Numbered from the stretch's first letter, positions 9,813-23,241 are shown. The stretch is 64,000 nt of DNA from Semisulcospira habei (GCA_036245525.1 BTPG01000003.1:139657712-139721711); one strand, 5' to 3'. A program made the numbers and translations. The notes: a model not told the origin generated them from the letters alone.

Positions 9813-10109
9813 CGGGAAGCGCTGTGTGTCCGTCTTTATTTGTGTGCGCCGGCGTGTGTGCGGCTGATCAGAGGGTGGCTCAGAAGAGGAGGGAAATGGA
9901 TCAGAAGGATAAGCTTAAAAATATGAACAACTCTGAATGTTCCTAAACAAAACGCGCGTGAGCTCCAAACAATACGGTAGACTTTGGGGTGAAATCTTCA
10001 TCTTGTTTGTCTACCGTATCAGTTGAAAATACGGTAGACTTTGAGATGGGGCTGGTCGGAGCACGTTCTGTAGCCTGCAAATGACGAACATAGGCGGGTA
10101 CTCATCAGA

Positions 10110-12080
<1,971 letters not shown>

Positions 12081-12092
12081 GTCGCATCAATC

Positions 12093-12410
12093 GTGAACAG
12101 AACTTTACAAAGACGTTTACGCGATAACCAGAGAAACACAGGATTTGAGAAATGCGGCGTTTTGTACAAAACAAATCAGCAAGAGCACTTGTGCAGAAGT
12201 GATGACATAACAGTGGTCTTGGACTGTGAGAATGGTTCTGTGTGTCACTGGTTCATCCATCAAAGAAAAAAGCTGATGAGTGACTATGAACAAAAGGTGC
12301 AAGAGAACATTTGCCCGCTGCCATAGATCCAAATGGTAACTACCAAGAGTGTTTTGAGAGGGCGCTGATCGAGTTGGAGAATATACGTTCCATGGTTCGT
12401 CACCTCCTGG
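12093..12410 (+). pseudogene. Unrecognised coding-like fragment at a LINE target site
   Basis: A frame from 12093 reads GFEKCGVLYKTNQQEHLCRS and VVLDCENGSVCHWFIHQRKK and stops at 12326. In a neighbouring frame the next 80 bp read NGNYQECFERALIELENIRS and end MVRHLLG before a stop at 12410. Amino-acid composition looks protein-like and one frame change joins the parts. A possible splice acceptor (AACACAG) precedes it near 12137. I do not recognise the family. It could be an old gene fragment or part of another transposon. The LINE at 12430 inserted just after it. Confidence 0.3.
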
Positions 12411-12429
12411 GTTAACATTCTGACTGACT

Positions 12430-14421
12430 GACATTGGGGAAGCAGAGGAAGCGCAAACAGCCCTGGGTCACCGATGACATCCTCGATCTCTGTGATGAGA
12501 GGAGAGCCTGGAAGAAAAAGAGAGGCCAAGACCTCACATCAGCAAACAAGTACAGACTTGTCAACAAGAAGATCAGGAAGAGGATGAAAGAAGCCAAAGA
12601 AGATTGGATTGAAGACCAGTGTTGTAGCGTGGAAGAGGGCATGGCAAATGGCAACAGCAAGAAGGCTTATGAAACGCTAAGGACCCTCACCAAGACTCAA
12701 CAGCGAACAGCCACAGTCATCGAAGACAGCAGCGGCCAACTCCTTACGGAAAACACTGCTGTACTAAACAGATGGACTGAGTACTGCCGAGACTTGTATA
12801 ACTACAAGGCTGAGCCAGACACCAGCATCCTCCAAAACAACCAGGCTGGGGCCAGGAAGGCTGAAGACCTGCCAGTGTTAGCTGAAGAGGTGGAAGCAGC
12901 CGTACGCGGCCTGAAGGGAGGAAAGTCTCCAGGTGTAGACAACGTACCTGCTGAACTGTTGAAACATGGAGGAGAAGTAACAACGAAGGTCCTCACTACA
13001 CTCTGTCAAAAGATCTGGGAGCAAAAGAAATGGCCAGTAGAATGGACACAGTCTCTAGTGATCCCGCTCCCCAAGAAAGGAAACCTGAAACAGTGCCAGA
13101 ACTACAGAACTATCAGTCTGATAAGTCACCCTAGCAAAGTAATGCTTAAAATCATTCTCAACCGCCTCAAAACTTTGGCCGAGGAACTGCTGGCAGAAGA
13201 ACAGGCTGGCTTCAGAGTTGGAAGAAGCACTGTAGAGCAGATTTTCAACTGCCGCGTCCTGATCGAGAAACATCTGCAGCATCAGCGCGAACTCTACCAC
13301 AACTTCATTGATTTCAGGAAAGCATTTGATCGCGTCTGGCACGACGGACTCTGGCAAGTCATGAGATCGTTCAACATAGAGGAGGGACTGATCCAAATGA
13401 TAGAAGCGCTTTACAAGAACGCCTGCAGCGCGGTTCTACTTAACAATCAGTCAGGCGAGTTCTTCAGGACGACGATCGGTGTCCGTCAAGGATGCCTGCT
13501 CTCTCCTGTCCTTTTCAACATATTCCTGGAGAAGATCATGCAGGAAACCCTCCACGACCACCATACTTCAATCTCTATTGGTGGCAGATCCCTGTGCAAT
13601 CTTCGATTCGCAGACGACATTGACCTCATGGCAGGCAGCAATAGTGAGCTCCAAAACCTGACAGACAAACTTTCAACTAGCGCAGGGTCTTATGGCATGG
13701 AGATCAGTACGGATAAAAGCAAAGTGATGATCAACACCACAAGCGACAGCAGCAGCAACATTCACATGAATGGCCAAAAGCTAGAAGAGGTCAATAGCTT
13801 CAAGTACTTGGGAGCCACCCTGTCCAAAGACGGTAGTTGCATAGCAGAGATCCGTATCAGGATAGGTACAGCAACATCCGCAATGGCCAGGCTGGACAGG
13901 ATATGGCGAAGTAACTCCATCAGCTTCACCATCAAGTACAGGCTTTACAAGTCCCTCATAGTGTCTATTCTACTCTACGGCTGTGAGACTTGGACACTGC
14001 TTGCAGACTCAGAAAAGAAAATCCAGGCCTTTGAGAACAAGTGCCTGAGGAAGTTGCTCCGCATCTCGTACCGCGAGCACAAGACCAACGAATATGTACG
14101 GAGCATCGTCACTTCCCTGGTGGGCCCACATGAACCCCTTCTGGCAACCGTGAAACGGCGCAAGCTTGCTTGGTTTGGCCACGTGACCCGACACAACACC
14201 TTGTCCAAGACTATCCTCCAAGGCACTCTCGAAGGAAGTCGTCGGCGAGGTCGTCAGAGAAAGAGTTGGGTCGCAAACATAAAAGAATGGACCGAACTCG
14301 AGATGTCAGACTTGCTTGCCACCGCCCAAAATAGAACTCAGTGGAGAGCACTGTCTGTTGCTGCTGCCTTTTAGTCCCCCCAACGCCCAGTTCGGGCAAG
14401 GGACTGATGATGATGATGATG
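12430..14421 (+). mobile_element. 5'-truncated RTE-like LINE with 38-bp target duplication
   Basis: The insert is flanked by identical 38-bp sequences at 12392-12429 and 14422-14459 (starting ATGGTTCGTCACC). It ends in a short 3' untranslated region (GCCCAGTTCGGGCAAGG) and a (TGA)n tail at 14405-14424, as in RTE-type LINEs. The endonuclease half is missing, typical of incomplete reverse transcription. The perfect target duplication and open frame indicate a young insertion. Confidence 0.9.
12434..14374 (+). CDS. LINE reverse transcriptase (open, 5'-truncated)
   Basis: The frame is open for 646 codons and ends TAG at 14372. The first codon in the element is TTG at the truncation point, so there is no native start. 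The N-terminal part is a basic linker (PWVTDDILDLCDERRAWKKK). The reverse transcriptase follows: GGKSPGVDNVPAELLKHGG, VIPLPKKGNLKQCQNYRTIS, EEQAGFRVGRSTVEQIF, NFIDFRKAFDRVWHDGL, GVRQGCLLSPVLFNIF and catalytic FADDIDLMA around residues 390-398. The C-terminal part (WFGHVTRHNTLSKTILQGTL, GRQRKSWVANIKEW) is the usual tail of RTE-like elements. The enzyme would copy element RNA at a nicked target. Without the endonuclease and 5' region this copy should not be autonomous. Confidence 0.9.
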   Translation: MGKQRKRKQPWVTDDILDLCDERRAWKKKRGQDLTSANKYRLVNKKIRKRMKEAKEDWIEDQCCSVEEGMANGNSKKAYETLRTLTKTQQRTATVIEDSSGQLLTENTAVLNRWTEYCRDLYNYKAEPDTSILQNNQAGARKAEDLPVLAEEVEAAVRGLKGGKSPGVDNVPAELLKHGGEVTTKVLTTLCQKIWEQKKWPVEWTQSLVIPLPKKGNLKQCQNYRTISLISHPSKVMLKIILNRLKTLAEELLAEEQAGFRVGRSTVEQIFNCRVLIEKHLQHQRELYHNFIDFRKAFDRVWHDGLWQVMRSFNIEEGLIQMIEALYKNACSAVLLNNQSGEFFRTTIGVRQGCLLSPVLFNIFLEKIMQETLHDHHTSISIGGRSLCNLRFADDIDLMAGSNSELQNLTDKLSTSAGSYGMEISTDKSKVMINTTSDSSSNIHMNGQKLEEVNSFKYLGATLSKDGSCIAEIRIRIGTATSAMARLDRIWRSNSISFTIKYRLYKSLIVSILLYGCETWTLLADSEKKIQAFENKCLRKLLRISYREHKTNEYVRSIVTSLVGPHEPLLATVKRRKLAWFGHVTRHNTLSKTILQGTLEGSRRRGRQRKSWVANIKEWTELEMSDLLATAQNRTQWRALSVAAAF

Positions 14422-14499
14422 ATGGTTCGTCACCTCCTGGGTTAACATTCTGACTGACTCGGTGCTTGATTTGAAGCCTAGCCTGACTGATGACGACTG

Positions 14500-15145
<646 letters not shown>

Positions 15146-15310
15146 TTAACCCGTTTCAGTCGCCTGGACCCTGCAGCAGGAGATGGATTGATCATGATAA
15201 TTGAAGGGTACTGTCAGATTAGCTTGGCACCTTCAGGAGCCAAGCTAATCTGACACTACCCTTGAATTTTTCATGGTCAATCTATCCAGCTGGTACACAG
15301 AGATTAGGCG
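15146..15310. repeat. Foldback element, family A
   Basis: It starts TTAACCCGTTTCAGTCGCC at 15146. The hairpin at 15201-15266 has arms TTGAAGGGTACTGTCAGATT... and ...AATCTGACACTACCCTTGAA, extended by GATTGATCATG/CATGGTCAATC. The right TTAA end is not clear. Confidence 0.65.
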
Positions 15311-15339
15311 GCAACATCGCCAACATTTGAGAATGGGAC

Positions 15340-15831
15340 CTTGGGGCTAAAGTATGTGTGTGTGTTGGGAAGGGGTGGGGGTGTGTGCGTGCGTGTGTGT
15401 GTGTGGGGGGAGGGGGGGATTGCATACAAATAATATTGAGGCTAGTATCCGATAAATTATTGCCCGGGTCGCGGGGGTTCACTACACTGGCCCTTGTAGG
15501 CCTGAGGGAGGTCAAATGAACCATTGTACCCCCTGCGACCAATAACGTATTTGTTTTCTTTCCTCGTTTTGTATTCTTTAGGAAAAATTCAGAGAGGTTG
15601 TGGTTACGTGACACCATTGAATATACATGTTTTGCCGGGGATTCCCATTCCTGTACGATACAGAGTGACGTAGCATGATTCCGCGCGTGCAGCGCAAGCT
15701 TCTCAGTCGAAAGTAAAACGTTTATTTTGGCTTGTGTACAGACTGAATGCTTCATGCTGCAAAGTCTATGACAACAAAGAGTGCTTCTCGATTGTTGTGT
15801 GACTCGGAAAAATTAAGAACTTTTACATAAA
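15340..15831. other. Intergenic DNA with GT-rich tract
   Basis: GTGTGT/GGGG-rich sequence at 15353-15420, then no recognisable feature. Confidence 0.3.
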
Positions 15832-16014
15832 GTGATCGGCATTTCATTACGTGAGAACATGCCCGTGTTAACATGGCGAGGAGGCTTCAAGTGTGCAGCA
15901 CATTGGCAGTCATTGTTTATTCTAGAATCTCATGTGCGTTGGATATCTTCAAAGGAATACCAAAGAACGCTCGTTGTATACAGTCGGACTGGTGCTGAGA
16001 GGGATTTTAAGGTA
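15832..16014 (+). CDS. Possible exon with strong splice donor
   Basis: An open frame from an ATG at 15832 runs to GATTTTAAG at 16014, followed by a near-consensus donor GTAAGA. The peptide (for example CAAHWQSLFILESHVRWISS) has no family I recognise and no second exon was found. A competing frame from 15872 starts MARRLQVCSTLAVIVYSRIS but stops after 41 codons. It may be a 5' exon of a transcript, or chance. Confidence 0.15.
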
Positions 16015-16229
16015 AGATTTTATTTTTACAGCGTTCACATGAGGTCAGATAGTGAAAGGACCGTGTTCAGGTTTTCTTTTTGGTTGGGTCACCTGCAAAG
16101 CAAAAGTGAGTATGTTTTGAGCCAGTGGGACGTGGTGGTCTGTCCGTCATCCATCCGCCGTTGTCCTTGCTGAAACTTTAATGTTCGCATTTTCTGTGGG
16201 ACTATTTAAGCCACAGTCTTCCAACTTAG

Positions 16230-17260
16230 CCTAAGGATACTTTATGGCAAGACCTCTCCAAAAATACCAGTTTGAGTGACCTCTCACAAGGTCAAGATCA
16301 CAGGGGCTCATGAAATAGGTCAAAAATAGCTATATTTGGACATAATTTATTTTTTTTTATCAAATACTATTCACAACTTCAAACCCAAACTTGGTACAAA
16401 GATACCTGAGGGTACGACCTTTCCATGCATAATAATTTGGTTGATCCCTCGGAAAGGTCAAGGGTCACAAGAGCCGGCTCAGGAAATAGGTTCAAAATAG
16501 CCATATTTGACAAAAGATGTTTTTTTTTTTTCTCAAACACAACTTTAAACCCAAACTTGCTACAGAGATACCTAATGGGAAGACCTATCTATGCATACTG
16601 GTTTGGTTAACCCTTCGGAAAGGTCAAGGATCACAGGCTGGCAAATGTGTGCAAAATGCCAATTTTTGATACAATTTTAGGTATTAACAACATTTTTGCA
16701 AATTTTTCAGTCAAATTTGGCACAAAATTTGCTGATGATAAGACCTTCCTGTGCATACTAATTTTCTCAACTCATTATAAAGGTCAAGGGTGGGGGAGGG
16801 GGTGGGGGGGGTGGTGGGAGGGGGGTAGGGGGGGGGGGTACATATGTGTGAAAAATACTTACATTTTGAGAAAATATGGACTTTGCTGGTGCGAAAGCCA
16901 GTCATTTACTTATTGTTACAAAGGTCACACATAAGTATATCGGTTGTCCACGTGAGCCCTAATGGCTTTGCCTTTCTTGTGGAAAGAATTGTAGTTACAT
17001 GTATTATCAACAGTTTTGCAAACTTTTCAATCGAATTTGGCACAAAGGTAGCTGATGATGATAAGACCCTCCTATGTATACTAGTTTAGTCAACTCTGTG
17101 ATATCATAAAGGTCAAGGGTCACGGGTGTTTGACACCTGTGTGAAAACTGATTAAATTTTGAGAGAACATGGATTTTGCTGGTGCAGAAATCATCTCTTT
17201 ACTTTGTCACAAGGGTCACACATGTTACATCTAATAAACATTATGGTCTGCAGGGTTAAA
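16230..17260. repeat. Degenerate tandem repeat of about 165 bp with GGTCAAGGGTCAC
   Basis: AAGGTCAAG-type motifs recur at 16282, 16454, 16619, 16781 and 17109, and shorter AAGGTCACAC or AGGGTCACAC forms at 16920 and 17211. Around each lie shared blocks (AAACCCAAACTTGGTACAAAG, GATAAGACCT, CTATGCATACT). Fragments of the same repeat lie at 45620-45850, 61140-61450 and 62510-62870. A G-rich stretch (16790-16840) interrupts one unit. Reading frames here are shadows. Confidence 0.75.
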
Positions 17261-17273
17261 TCAAGATCTATGC

Positions 17274-17412
<139 letters not shown>

Positions 17413-18603
17413 AGCGACTAGAGCCCGCGTTTGAGGACGGATATTGTCCCTAAAAGAATAATCTCGAGACGATTTTTGTTTTCCTTTTTTATTAAAGTGC
17501 TCATTGGCGAGAAAATGGCCATTTCACAAAAACCTGTTGATCCACACTGGAGTCTGTAATTTTTCTTATTTTTACTAGATATTTTGCATATAACTGGATA
17601 AAAGGGAGATATTGAATGAGCTCGTTAACCAGCATTGTACCTCTAAAAGGTTTTGAGTCATTATTAAATATTTTTTAAATAAATATTTTCATGTTTGTTA
17701 GATTAATTAATCACGAATTGTTTGGGATTAATCTTAAAACAATTGAATCTTTTTACGACAAAAAAAAAATCTTCTCATTAATAATCGCATGATTTTTCAT
17801 ATACGGTATTTACATAAGCCTACAATTTGTCTCGGCTGTCGGGTACGATTAGGTGAATTGTGACCTGTATGCCCCAGGTGTGAAAATCAGACAATTTTCT
17901 GCACCACTCTTTCGGGGTCATTTGTAAAACAGCTAACATAACTTTAATTTTTCTTTTACAAAAAAACAAGAACTATCTTCTCAATAGTACCCGCTTGATT
18001 TTTCATAAATAGTGTTTGCATAAGCCAGCTGTTCGTTCCGGCTCTGGGGTGGGATTCGGTCAAATTGTGACCTGTGAGCCCTAATCAGCAAGAAAATTGC
18101 AAAGTCTGATCTTCTAATACGTCAAATGTTAGTGCTGCGATGAGTGACGTATAACATCGATTCGTCACTATGTCGTGGGACTAATGATACCATGACGTAA
18201 GCTTGAAATGACGTCATTTCGCTGCTTGTGCTATTTTTTTTTTTTTTTTTCAGAATAGTTAACCTACGTCAAATCACAGATCTTACGAATGGCGGTAATC
18301 GCCGTGTGTCCGTCTTTATTTCTGTGTGCCAGTGTGTGTGTGTGTGTCTGTGTGTGTGTATGTGGATCAGAGGGTGGGTTTGAGTAAAAGGAGATGGATT
18401 CGTATCGCTACACTAGCCCACAGAGCGTACTAATGGCAGGAAGCGCCGTGTGTCCGTCTTTATTTGTGTTGATCAGAGAGGAGGGCTTAGAGAGGAGAGG
18501 AATGGATCAGCATAATAAGCCTACAAAATATGAACAACTCTGAATGTTCCTAAAAGATAAACGCATGTGAGCTCCAAACAATACGGAAAACTTTGAGAGT
18601 CCT
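17413..18603. other. Old copies of dispersed repeats
   Basis: GTTGATCCACACTGGAGTCTGTAATTT (from 17538) and GAATGAGCTCGTTAACCAGC (near 17615) resemble the 1-kb TIR repeat (39140-39230). From about 18180 (ATGACGTAAGCTTGAAATGACG) to 18605 the sequence matches 39800-40090, with GCCGTGTGTCCGTCTTTATT occurring twice (near 18300 and 18445), which suggests an internal duplication. No gene. Confidence 0.55.
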
Positions 18604-18840
18604 CATCTTGTTTTTCCGTTTTTGTGGGTTGTTGTTGTTGTTTTCGGCCACTGGGAAAGAAGGTCTGTCGCGTCGGAAGACCTGTTGTGTCAGGTTGTAG
18701 GTCACCAACACCGGGAGGTACAACCTGTCCGCCCATCCATGATAAACCTTTGCCAATCGGTAGCGTGTTTGGTCTCGGTGATTACTGCCAGAATCAACTC
18801 GACCAAGACACGCTACCGACACCCACAGTGTTAGTTAATT
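18604..18840 (-). mobile_element. SINE-like retroposon with (AAC)n tail
   Basis: On the minus strand the sequence ends CCAGTGGCCGAAAACAACAA then further AAC units (tail 18622-18643). The 5' part holds an inverted pair GGTAGCGTGT/ACACGCTACC at 18757-18830 that could fold like a tRNA-derived head, but A and B boxes are not clear. The frame through it is a familiar artefact of this repeat type, not a protein gene. Confidence 0.5.
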
Positions 18841-18956
18841 ATTTGGGGTTATGCGAGCAGGCACACTGAAAAGGCCTTTCATGTCGGTGGACAGTTACAC
18901 AGTACACAGTAGTCTTTTCTAACGTCTCTCAAAGTCCCGCGGAGACAGTGTATTAT

Positions 18957-20621
18957 TTACTTACGCCTGTCACCCCTCCCAGGGTATAGGCCGTCGACGA
19001 GAGACCTCCAGCGACTCCTGTCCTGTGCTTCTCCTTCGATTTTACTCCAGGTGGTTCCCAGTCTCTTGATGTCTGCTTGGAGGTCTCGACGCCAGGTGTT
19101 TCTCGGCCTGCCTCTTTTCCTCTTTCCCTGGGGGTTCCATGAGAATGCCTGCCTAGTGAAACTGGAAACTGGCTTTCTCAAACTGTGACAAATCCATCCC
19201 CATCTTCTTCGTCTAATTTCATTCTCTGCTGTTATCTGCTCTGTTCTCTCCCAGAGTCTGACGTTGCTGATCTTCTCTGACCAGCGGATTTTCAAGATTC
19301 TTCTAAGCCAACTGTTTATGAAGATCTGTACTCTGTTGACTGTAGTTTTTGTCAACCTCCAAGTCTGCTCCATATAGGAGAACTGCTTTTACGTTTGAGT
19401 TGAAAACTCCACACTTTTTTCAGCTGAAGAAAGGCTGCTCTGGCTTTACCGGTTCGTGTTCTGACATCAGCATCAGTGCCACCTTTTTTGTCGATGATGC
19501 TCCCGAGATAGGTGAAGGACTCCACCTCCTCCAACGGGGTGCCAGCAAGCAAGACTGGTTCTTCCCTGGTTGCGTTCAGCCTCATTGTCTTTGTTTTCTG
19601 TTTGTGGATGATGAGGCCCACTTGGGACGAGATGTCAGCAAGCCTCGTGGTCTTGTCCTGCATTTGTTGATGAGTGTGGGACAGTAAAGCCAAGTCGTCT
19701 GCAAAATCGAGGTCGTCAAGCTGTGTCCACTGTATTCCGCTTCTTCTCTGCTCTGTGGTCCTCTTCATGACCCAGTCTATGGCCATTATAGTAGGAAGAG
19801 GAACGGAGACAGCAAACACCCCTGCCTGACGCCAGTTCTGACCTGGAGCTCCCTGGTGAACTGCCCTTCATGGATCACGCGACATGTCATGCCATCGTAG
19901 CTGCTCTGGATCAGGCAGACGAGTTTTGTGGGTACACCGTAGTGTCGTAGGAGTTTCCACAAAGTCTCTCGGTCCACACTGTCAAATGCTTTCTCGTAAT
20001 CCACAAAGTTGACGTACAGCAGGAAGCTCCACTCCAGAGACTGCTCCACGATGATGCGGAGAGTGGCAATCTGGTCTGTACATGATCGGTTGTTCCTGAA
20101 TCCTGCTTGCTGGTCTCTCATCTGGGGGGGTCGACGGAGCTCTTCATTCTCTCCAGGATGATCCTGTTGAAGACCTTTCCTCGTACTCACAGCAAGGTGA
20201 TTCCTCTGTAGTTGGAACACTTGCTGAGGTCGCCTTTCTTGGGAAGCTTGATTAGGTACCCCTCCTTCCAGTCAGCCGGCATCACCTCCTCTTCCCAGAT
20301 CTTTCCAAACAGTGGGTACAGCATCTCTACTGTTGTTTCTAGGTCTGCTTTCAGAGCCTCCGCTGGGATGCCATCTGGCCCTGCTGCTTTGCCGTTCTTC
20401 AAAAATGCCACTGCTCTTCTGATCTCTTCCCGGCTGGGTCTGTCACCGCTAATGGGTAGGTCAGTCTCTGCTGGCTGGATGTCTGGGGGGTTGGGTGGGG
20501 TGGGTCTGTTCAGCAACTCTTTAAAATACTCGGCCCATCTGTCGAGTTGGTCTGCTCTGTCTGCAATAGGCTTGCCGTCTTTGTCTTTTACTGGTCTTTC
20601 TGTATGGCTATACTTGCCAGA
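18957..20621 (-). pseudogene. LINE reverse transcriptase and C-terminal domain
   Basis: The sequence resumes after the solo LTR with KYSHTERPVKDKDGKPIADR, then AVAFLKNGKAAGPDGIPAEA, GYLIKLPKKGDLSKCSNYRG, QQAGFRNNRSCTDQIATLRI, NFVDYEKAFDSVDRETLWKL, VRTGVRQGCLLSPFLF and the catalytic DLDFADDLALLSH near 19690-19720. The last part reads ESFTYLGSIIDKKGGTDADV and, after another break near 19370, WGWICHSLRKPVSSFTRQAF and GRPRNTWRRDLQADIKRL. At least three frame changes make it inactive. Confidence 0.87.
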
Positions 20622-21548
20622 TGTTACGTGGTGGAGTTGTAGTCGTAGTATGATAAACACACCAGACGCACGCACGTAAGGTTCTTTTAAATAAACTTCA
20701 TTCAGCTGCAATCCGTCACACGTGGCTTAAGGATGTAGACAATACTGGAGTAACAGTTCCAACAATATTTTAATTCAGTGATGCGATCTCCACACAATGC
20801 AGTTCCAAATGCACCAACACTGATACAAAGTCTCTTCTGCAAATATCCACACTGCCGACACAAAGCCTCTCTACAGCGTACACCACACTGTTACGCTGTA
20901 TCTCTCACAATGTACACCTATACGGGCCACGTACCTACGATAACTGTGTGTCTCTACAACTGACAAATGCAAGACAATGTATATACGTGCTTTCCTAGCG
21001 CCCTCTTTATATATACTACAAATTTCCAGAATCATCTACGAAAATCATACAACGCAACCAATCAGAACGAAACACTCAAACGAAACTCATAAATAAGAAT
21101 TTTCTGGAATCACTAAAATAGGCTACAAAAACTCGGCTGCTCATTTCAGCTCTAAATCCTAATGTATAATGAAGTCACATAAAAGTATGGTAGCCCTATC
21201 ACGACCTTCCATATCCGCTCTAGAAGATTCTCGACCTTCCACAAAACAAAACAAAAAAGGCTGCTCAATTCACGCGCACAGAAAAACAAAATGTTGCGAA
21301 CTGTCGCCAACTACCCGACATACGAGGTCACACATACGAGGTCACTAGACAGTGCGACCTTTCTAGAACGTTCTGGACTAAACTTAGCGTATCATAACGA
21401 AGTGAAATCCGCTCTGCGCGACCGAAAGAAAAATGTTACTTAAAAAGATACGTGAATCATAACCATGATAGCTCAAATAAATATCAGATCGTTTCCTACG
21501 ATTAACACATGTATGCTCTCACAGGACAACACAACCACAATCGTAACA
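20622..21548 (-). repeat. Solo LTR (927 bp) of the Gypsy family inside the LINE
   Basis: It begins TGTTACG and ends CGTAACA and is flanked by the 5-bp duplication CCAGA at 20617-20621 and 21549-21553. It aligns to the LTR at 8530-9538. LINE peptides on each side join logically (TQLYDITRRLSG then KYSHTERPVKD). A solo LTR arises by recombination between the two LTRs of a complete provirus-like copy, which removed the interior. Confidence 0.93.
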
Positions 21549-22099
21549 CCAGACAATCTTCTGGTAATGTCGTAGAGCTGTGTCTTGTTGCCGCTGCCTG
21601 CTGCCTTTTCTGCCTCTGCTGCTAGGCCGTCTGTGTATGCTCTCTTGTCTGCTCTGATACTCCTCTTCACCTCGCGGTTGGCTTCCGAGTATTCCTCGTG
21701 TGCCCTTGCTTTGGCTGCTCACGTGCGACTGTTGTTGGCAACTGCTTTCTTCTGCTTCCTCACTTCTATCTTCTTCAAGGTCTGTGCCGACAGCCAGTCC
21801 TTGTGATGGTGTTTCTTGAACCCCACAGTGTCTTTGCAGGTTGAGTTCAGTGCTTCTCTAACTGCCTTCCACTGCTGCTCTGTGGTGACCGCCTCCTCCT
21901 CATTTACTAGCTCCTATAGCGCTTGAAACCGGTTGGACAGCACCAGTTTGAACTATTCTCTCATTCCAGTCTCTCTCAGGAGGCCTACATTATAGCGCTG
22001 TCTTTTTGTTGTCCATGTGCTGCTTTTCTTTAACTTTAGCTTTATTCTTAAGATAAGCAGATGATGGTCTGAGGCCACATCTGCTCCCCTCCTCACTCG

Positions 22100-22900
22100 A
22101 ACATCTTGAAGGGATCTTCTAAATTTTTTGCTAATGCAGATATCGTCTATTTGGTTCTCGGTAGTATGGTCAGGTGAGACCCACGTTGCTTTGTGTATTC
22201 TTCTGTGTGGGAAGATGCTGCCTCCAATGACAAAGTCTGTTTAGAGCACAAAAGTCTACGAACCTCTCCCCGTTCTCATTCATCTCCCCTAGTCCCTGTC
22301 TCCCCATCACCTCTTCGTATCCGGTGTTGTCCTCCCCTATTTTGGCATGAAAATCGCCCATGATGATGGTGATGTCTCGCTCCGCACATTTGTCCACAGC
22401 ACTCTGGAGTCGGTCGTAGAACTCTTGTTTCTCTTTCTCGTCACTGTCATTAGTGGGCGCATAACACTGGATGACGTTCAGCTTGATCTTTTTCCTGGTT
22501 CTAAAGGCTGCTGTGATAATTCTTGGCCCAAGAGGTTCCCAGCCCATCAGCGCTCTCTGTGCCACTGGTGACAGCATAAATGCTACACCTTCTGTATTGG
22601 GGGGGGGGGGGGGGGGGCATTCTCCTCTTCATGACCTGAATACAGAATCATCTCCCCACTTAACAGCCTTTTCTGGCCAGACTGCGTCCATCTGGCTTCA
22701 CTGATACCTAGCAGGGAAAGGTTGTACTTTTGCATTTCCGCTGCTACCTGGGCGGACTTCCCGCTCTGGTACATGGTCTTGACATTCCATGTGCCCATGG
22801 TTGTGTCCCTGGATAGAGAGAGGCGGCTCGGTCCTGTGACTTCCGAAGACTTCCGGCTTTCACCACACGTCATAAATCTTCTGGTAGAAGAACCTTCCTC
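22100..22900 (-). pseudogene. LINE endonuclease domain
   Basis: From the N-terminal side: LSRDTTMGTWNVKTMYQSGK (GTWNV, first EEP motif), NLSLLGISEARWTQSGQ (catalytic Glu in SEARW), then a frame break at the C/G homopolymer near 22600, then NVIQCYAPTNDSDEKEKQEF, IIMGDFHAKIGEDNTG and, after another break near 22240, a region homologous to NQIDHICISKKFR. It is an APE-type endonuclease that nicks target DNA for reverse transcription. The four motifs are recognisable but lie in different frames. Confidence 0.85.
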
Positions 22901-23241
22901 CTCCAGGAAAGGAATTGCTGTTTGTCTATTCGTCGGCGTTTTTGTAGCTATTTCTTTATTTGCAGGGTGGGGAAGCTACCCCCACGCCCAACCCCCTTAC
23001 TAGGAGGACCAGGGGTTTTCTGTCGGGGTCTCCTTCCCTTAGACCGTGTTGGTTCACGGCATGCGCACCTTATTTCATTCGGTGCACCCCTCTCGCGAGG
23101 CACCCCCTATCCACCACCCAGGGGACGGGCCTCAACGCCATATGGTCCCAGCGCGAGGAGACAGTGTATTAGATGTGCATGATTGTGTAAAGGCCAAGTG
23201 CTCTTGTCACTGTTTTATCGGTGTTGTAACTTGAATTACCC

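Larger units (their letters stand above)
4850..10030. repeat. Dispersed repeat split by the Gypsy element
   Basis: The left flank (4855-4920, ACTCCCATCAAACGGTCGGG...) and the right flank (9539-10030, ending CTCCAAACAATACGGTAGAC) match the two halves of one repeat that is uninterrupted at about 39650-40090 and 44465-44890. Relative to those copies about 125 bp are missing at the left junction, together with most of the left LTR, consistent with one deletion after insertion. Confidence 0.6.
18956..23156 (-). mobile_element. Probably full-length RTE-type LINE with 15-bp target duplication
   Basis: GGAGACAGTGTATTA occurs at 18941-18955 and 23157-23171, directly outside the element. Subtracting the solo LTR and its 5-bp duplication leaves about 3.27 kb, the normal size of RTE-type LINEs. 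Order on the minus strand: GC-rich 5' leader (22925-23156), endonuclease, linker, reverse transcriptase, C-terminal domain, end CGTAAGTAAA. Frameshifts and a poly-G expansion (22598-22617) break the frame. The endonuclease half matches the fragment at 4364-4740. Confidence 0.85.

Noticed and set aside
9455..9946. 163-codon open frame
   Set aside because: It crosses the LTR end, a SINE copy and a dispersed repeat, so it cannot be one gene.
18604..18840. Protein with a poly-Asn tail on the minus strand
   Set aside because: The Asn run is the (AAC)n tail of a SINE-like retroposon.
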